A DNA stretch of 22,281 nt from JAAYLU01 sp964458805 (GTDB taxonomy: Bacteria > Synergistota > Synergistia > Synergistales > Aminobacteriaceae), in assembly GCA_964458805.1 (NCBI GenBank), contig CAYWKH010000024.1:1-22281 (forward strand). Reading direction: 5' to 3'. Shown here piece by piece: positions 20,533 to 22,281 of the stretch. The notes beneath the pieces are model-generated. The model had not been told where the DNA came from. It ran no database searches and saw only the letters and a list, made by a program, of their open reading frames with translations. Made by a program: the position numbers and the translations under genes. Position 1 is the first letter of the stretch. Each line of letters opens with the position of its first letter.

Positions 20533-21663
20533 ATGCTGTACCGCACGATGCCCCGCACCGGGGACAGGGTGTCCATTCTGGGCTTTGGCTGCATGCGCCT
20601 GCCGCTGAACGCGGAGGGCGGGATCGACGGGCCCCGGGCCTCGGCCCTGATCCGCACGGCGATCGACAGGGGGGTCAACTACGTGGACACCGCGTGGGGC
20701 TACCACGACGGCGAGAGCGAGCCGGTCGTCGGTCGCGCGCTGGAGGACGGCTACCGCGAGAGGGTCCTGCTCGCGACCAAGCTCCCCTCGTGGCTGGTGG
20801 AGAATCCGTCCGACATGGACCGCTTCCTGGACGAGCAGCTCAAGTGCCTGCGCACGGACCGCATCGACTACTACCTGATCCACAGCCTGAACCGCGACAG
20901 GTGGGAGAACGTGAGGCGCAACGGCTACGGCGAGTTCCTCGACAGGGCGCTCGCCGACGGGCGAATCAGGCGCACGGGCTTCTCCTTCCACGACGCACTG
21001 CCCCTCTTCAGGGAGATCGTGGACGACCGGGGCTGGGACTTCTGCCAGGTGCAGTACAACTACCTCGACACGGAGTACCAGGCGGGGACGGAGGGCATAA
21101 GGTACGCATCCGGGCGCGGGCTCGGCGTGATCGTCATGGAGCCGCTGAGGGGGGGCAACCTGGCCCGCAACGTGCCCGAGGCGATCATGCGCATCTGGGG
21201 GGAGTCCCCCTCCGGTCTTTCGCCCGCCGCCTGGGGCCTGCGCTGGGTGTGGGACCACCCGGAGGTTGGGGTGGTGCTCAGCGGGATGACGACCGAGAGC
21301 GACCTCGAGGAGAACCTGGCCACGGCGGAGCTCGGGACTTCGAACTCCCTCACCGGCGCGGAGCGGGACATGGTGCGCCGCGTCGCCGAGGAGTACCGCG
21401 ACCGGATGAGGGTGGGGTGCACCGGCTGCCGCTACTGCCTGCCCTGCCCTGCAGGCGTCAACATACCGGAGTGCTTCAACCGCTACAACATGGCCTTCAT
21501 GTTCGACGACCTGGAGAAGGCCAGGTCTACCTACCCGGTCTTCCTGAAGCCGGAGGCGAGGGCGAGCGCCTGCGTGAAGTGCGGCGCCTGCGAGGAGAAG
21601 TGCCCGCAGAACCTGCCGATAAGGGAGCACCTGGAGTCGGTGGCGGATCTGCTTGAGAGGTAG
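20533..21663 (+). CDS. Aldo/keto reductase with C-terminal Fe-S cluster domain
   Basis: A 376-residue cytoplasmic oxidoreductase. The N-terminal 270 residues are an aldo/keto reductase barrel with the catalytic set Asp52, Tyr57 (D-T-A-W-G-Y), Lys83 (A-T-K-L-P) and His117 (L-I-H-S). The C-terminus has C-T-G-C-R-Y-C-L-P-C-P (Cys296, 299, 302, 305) and C-V-K-C-G-A-C-E-E-K-C-P (Cys347, 350, 353, 357), enough for ferredoxin-like [4Fe-4S] clusters. This architecture is common in anaerobes, but the physiological substrates are mostly unknown. GGGAGGT lies 8 bases before the ATG. It sits after the TRAP-phosphodiesterase genes on the same strand; a role in oxidising or reducing a glycerol-derived carbonyl such as dihydroxyacetone is possible but only inferred. 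Confidence 0.9.
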   Translation: MLYRTMPRTGDRVSILGFGCMRLPLNAEGGIDGPRASALIRTAIDRGVNYVDTAWGYHDGESEPVVGRALEDGYRERVLLATKLPSWLVENPSDMDRFLDEQLKCLRTDRIDYYLIHSLNRDRWENVRRNGYGEFLDRALADGRIRRTGFSFHDALPLFREIVDDRGWDFCQVQYNYLDTEYQAGTEGIRYASGRGLGVIVMEPLRGGNLARNVPEAIMRIWGESPSGLSPAAWGLRWVWDHPEVGVVLSGMTTESDLEENLATAELGTSNSLTGAERDMVRRVAEEYRDRMRVGCTGCRYCLPCPAGVNIPECFNRYNMAFMFDDLEKARSTYPVFLKPEARASACVKCGACEEKCPQNLPIREHLESVADLLER

Positions 21664-21679
21664 CCGGCAGGAGTCGGAC

Positions 21680-22281
21680 ATGCTCCTGCCCCGTCTGTCG
21701 CGCCTTCTGACCAGAGGGGCCTTCTACGGGGCCGTAGCCGGGCTGGCGGCTGGGCTCGCCTCCGTATGCTACAGGGCGCTGCTGGCCGGAGCGGAGGCTT
21801 TGTCCATGCGCGCCCTCGCCGGGGGAGCGGCGTCCCTCGCGCTCCTGTTGCCCGTCTGGATGGTGGGCGGCCTGGCGATAGGGTGGATCATGGAGAGGGA
21901 GCCCATGGCCAGGAGGGGAGGGGTGGTACAGGTTCGGCGCGAGCTCGCCGCCTCGGGGCCGGGCATGAGCTGGCCGCGCGTGATAGTGGCGAAGTTCGCG
22001 GCGGGTTCCCTCGGCATCGCGCTCGGGATGTCGCTCGGACGGGGCGGCCCGTCGGTGCAGATCGGCGCGGCGGCGGGGAAGGGGGCGGCTCGCGCCCTGG
22101 GCGCCACTGGAGACGGCGAGCGTTTGCTCATCGCGGCCGGGGCTGCTGCGGGGCTGTCGGCCACTTTCAACGCCCCGATCGCCGGGGCGGTCTTCGCGCT
22201 GGAGGTCGCCGCGTGCGGAGTGGCGTCCGCCGGAGTCGTCACGGCCGTCGTGGTCGCCTCTCAGGTCGCGGGCCTCGTGGC
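21680..22281 (+). CDS. ClC-family anion channel/transporter, 3' end beyond the window
   Basis: The first 200 residues of a membrane protein run off the right edge. Hydrophobic helices and the segments A-G-S-L-G-I-A-L-G-M-S-L-G-R-G-G-P-S-V-Q-I-G-A (108-130) and S-A-T-F-N-A-P-I-A-G-A-V-F-A-L-E (160-175) identify the ClC family. The gating glutamate of G-R-E-G-P is replaced by Gly122 (G-R-G-G-P), and the G-S-G-I-P selectivity motif region reads R-R-G-G-V-V-Q-V (78-85). Such a protein may conduct passively rather than exchange protons, and its anion is uncertain. AGGAG (21669-21673) lies 6 bases before the ATG, 16 bases after the reductase gene. Confidence 0.82.
   Translation, partial: MLLPRLSRLLTRGAFYGAVAGLAAGLASVCYRALLAGAEALSMRALAGGAASLALLLPVWMVGGLAIGWIMEREPMARRGGVVQVRRELAASGPGMSWPRVIVAKFAAGSLGIALGMSLGRGGPSVQIGAAAGKGAARALGATGDGERLLIAAGAAAGLSATFNAPIAGAVFALEVAACGVASAGVVTAVVVASQVAGLV

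Noticed and set aside
1..22281. CRISPR arrays, insertion sequences, tRNA or rRNA genes
   Set aside because: I saw no regularly spaced repeats, transposase motifs, terminal inverted repeats or RNA-gene signatures in this window.

Overview
This 22.3 kb window is high-GC bacterial DNA from a draft scaffold: one run of exactly 100 N (2185-2284) marks a join of unknown true length. The gene set suggests a fermentative anaerobe: a DctPQM TRAP transporter, a GlpA-type dehydrogenase with DUF1667, LarC, DUF3343, an Fe-S aldo/keto reductase, and a PTS-dependent dihydroxyacetone kinase. AGG (Arg) and ATA (Ile) are used often despite the high GC. Together this fits Synergistota best, but that placement is an inference, not a proof.

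Layout. (1) 1-2184, minus strand: an exported small protein, LarC (nickel-pincer cofactor synthesis) and a DUF3343 protein, overlapping or closely spaced as one operon. (2) After the gap, plus strand: the 3' part of an RNase HI-like protein with a C-terminal SWIM zinc finger, ending tail-to-tail with the next operon. (3) 2830-8212, minus strand: a five-gene oligopeptide/dipeptide-type ABC importer (binding protein, two permeases, two ATPases). (4) 8213-8627: a divergent promoter region. (5) 8628-16731, plus strand: a glycerol island with glpF, dhaK, dhaL, dhaM, glpK, glpA, a second FAD/NAD oxidoreductase, DUF1667 and HPr. (6) 16863-20458: a DctPQM TRAP transporter ending in a glycerophosphodiester phosphodiesterase. 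(7) 20533 to the right edge: an Fe-S aldo/keto reductase and a truncated ClC-family protein.

How it works together (inference). GlpF admits glycerol. GlpK makes glycerol-3-phosphate, which GlpA oxidises to dihydroxyacetone phosphate, passing electrons to the Fe-S/flavin partners beside it. DhaK-DhaL-DhaM phosphorylates dihydroxyacetone with PEP-derived phosphate relayed through HPr, encoded in the same island. The phosphodiesterase releases glycerol-3-phosphate from glycerophosphodiesters, which suggests that the adjoining TRAP system may import such a compound. No regulator, glycerol dehydrogenase, PTS enzyme I or GlpC is visible here.

The most striking observation is the ABC binding protein at 6539-8212. 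It reads as a natural circular permutant of the SBP family 5 fold: after the signal peptide comes the normally C-terminal part, then the normally N-terminal part, and the stop codon falls at the usual mid-protein position. Other points of note are the large extracytoplasmic insertion in one permease of the same transporter, a two-start glpK with a 56-residue in-frame leader, a ClC protein lacking the gating glutamate, and the TRAP-phosphodiesterase coupling.
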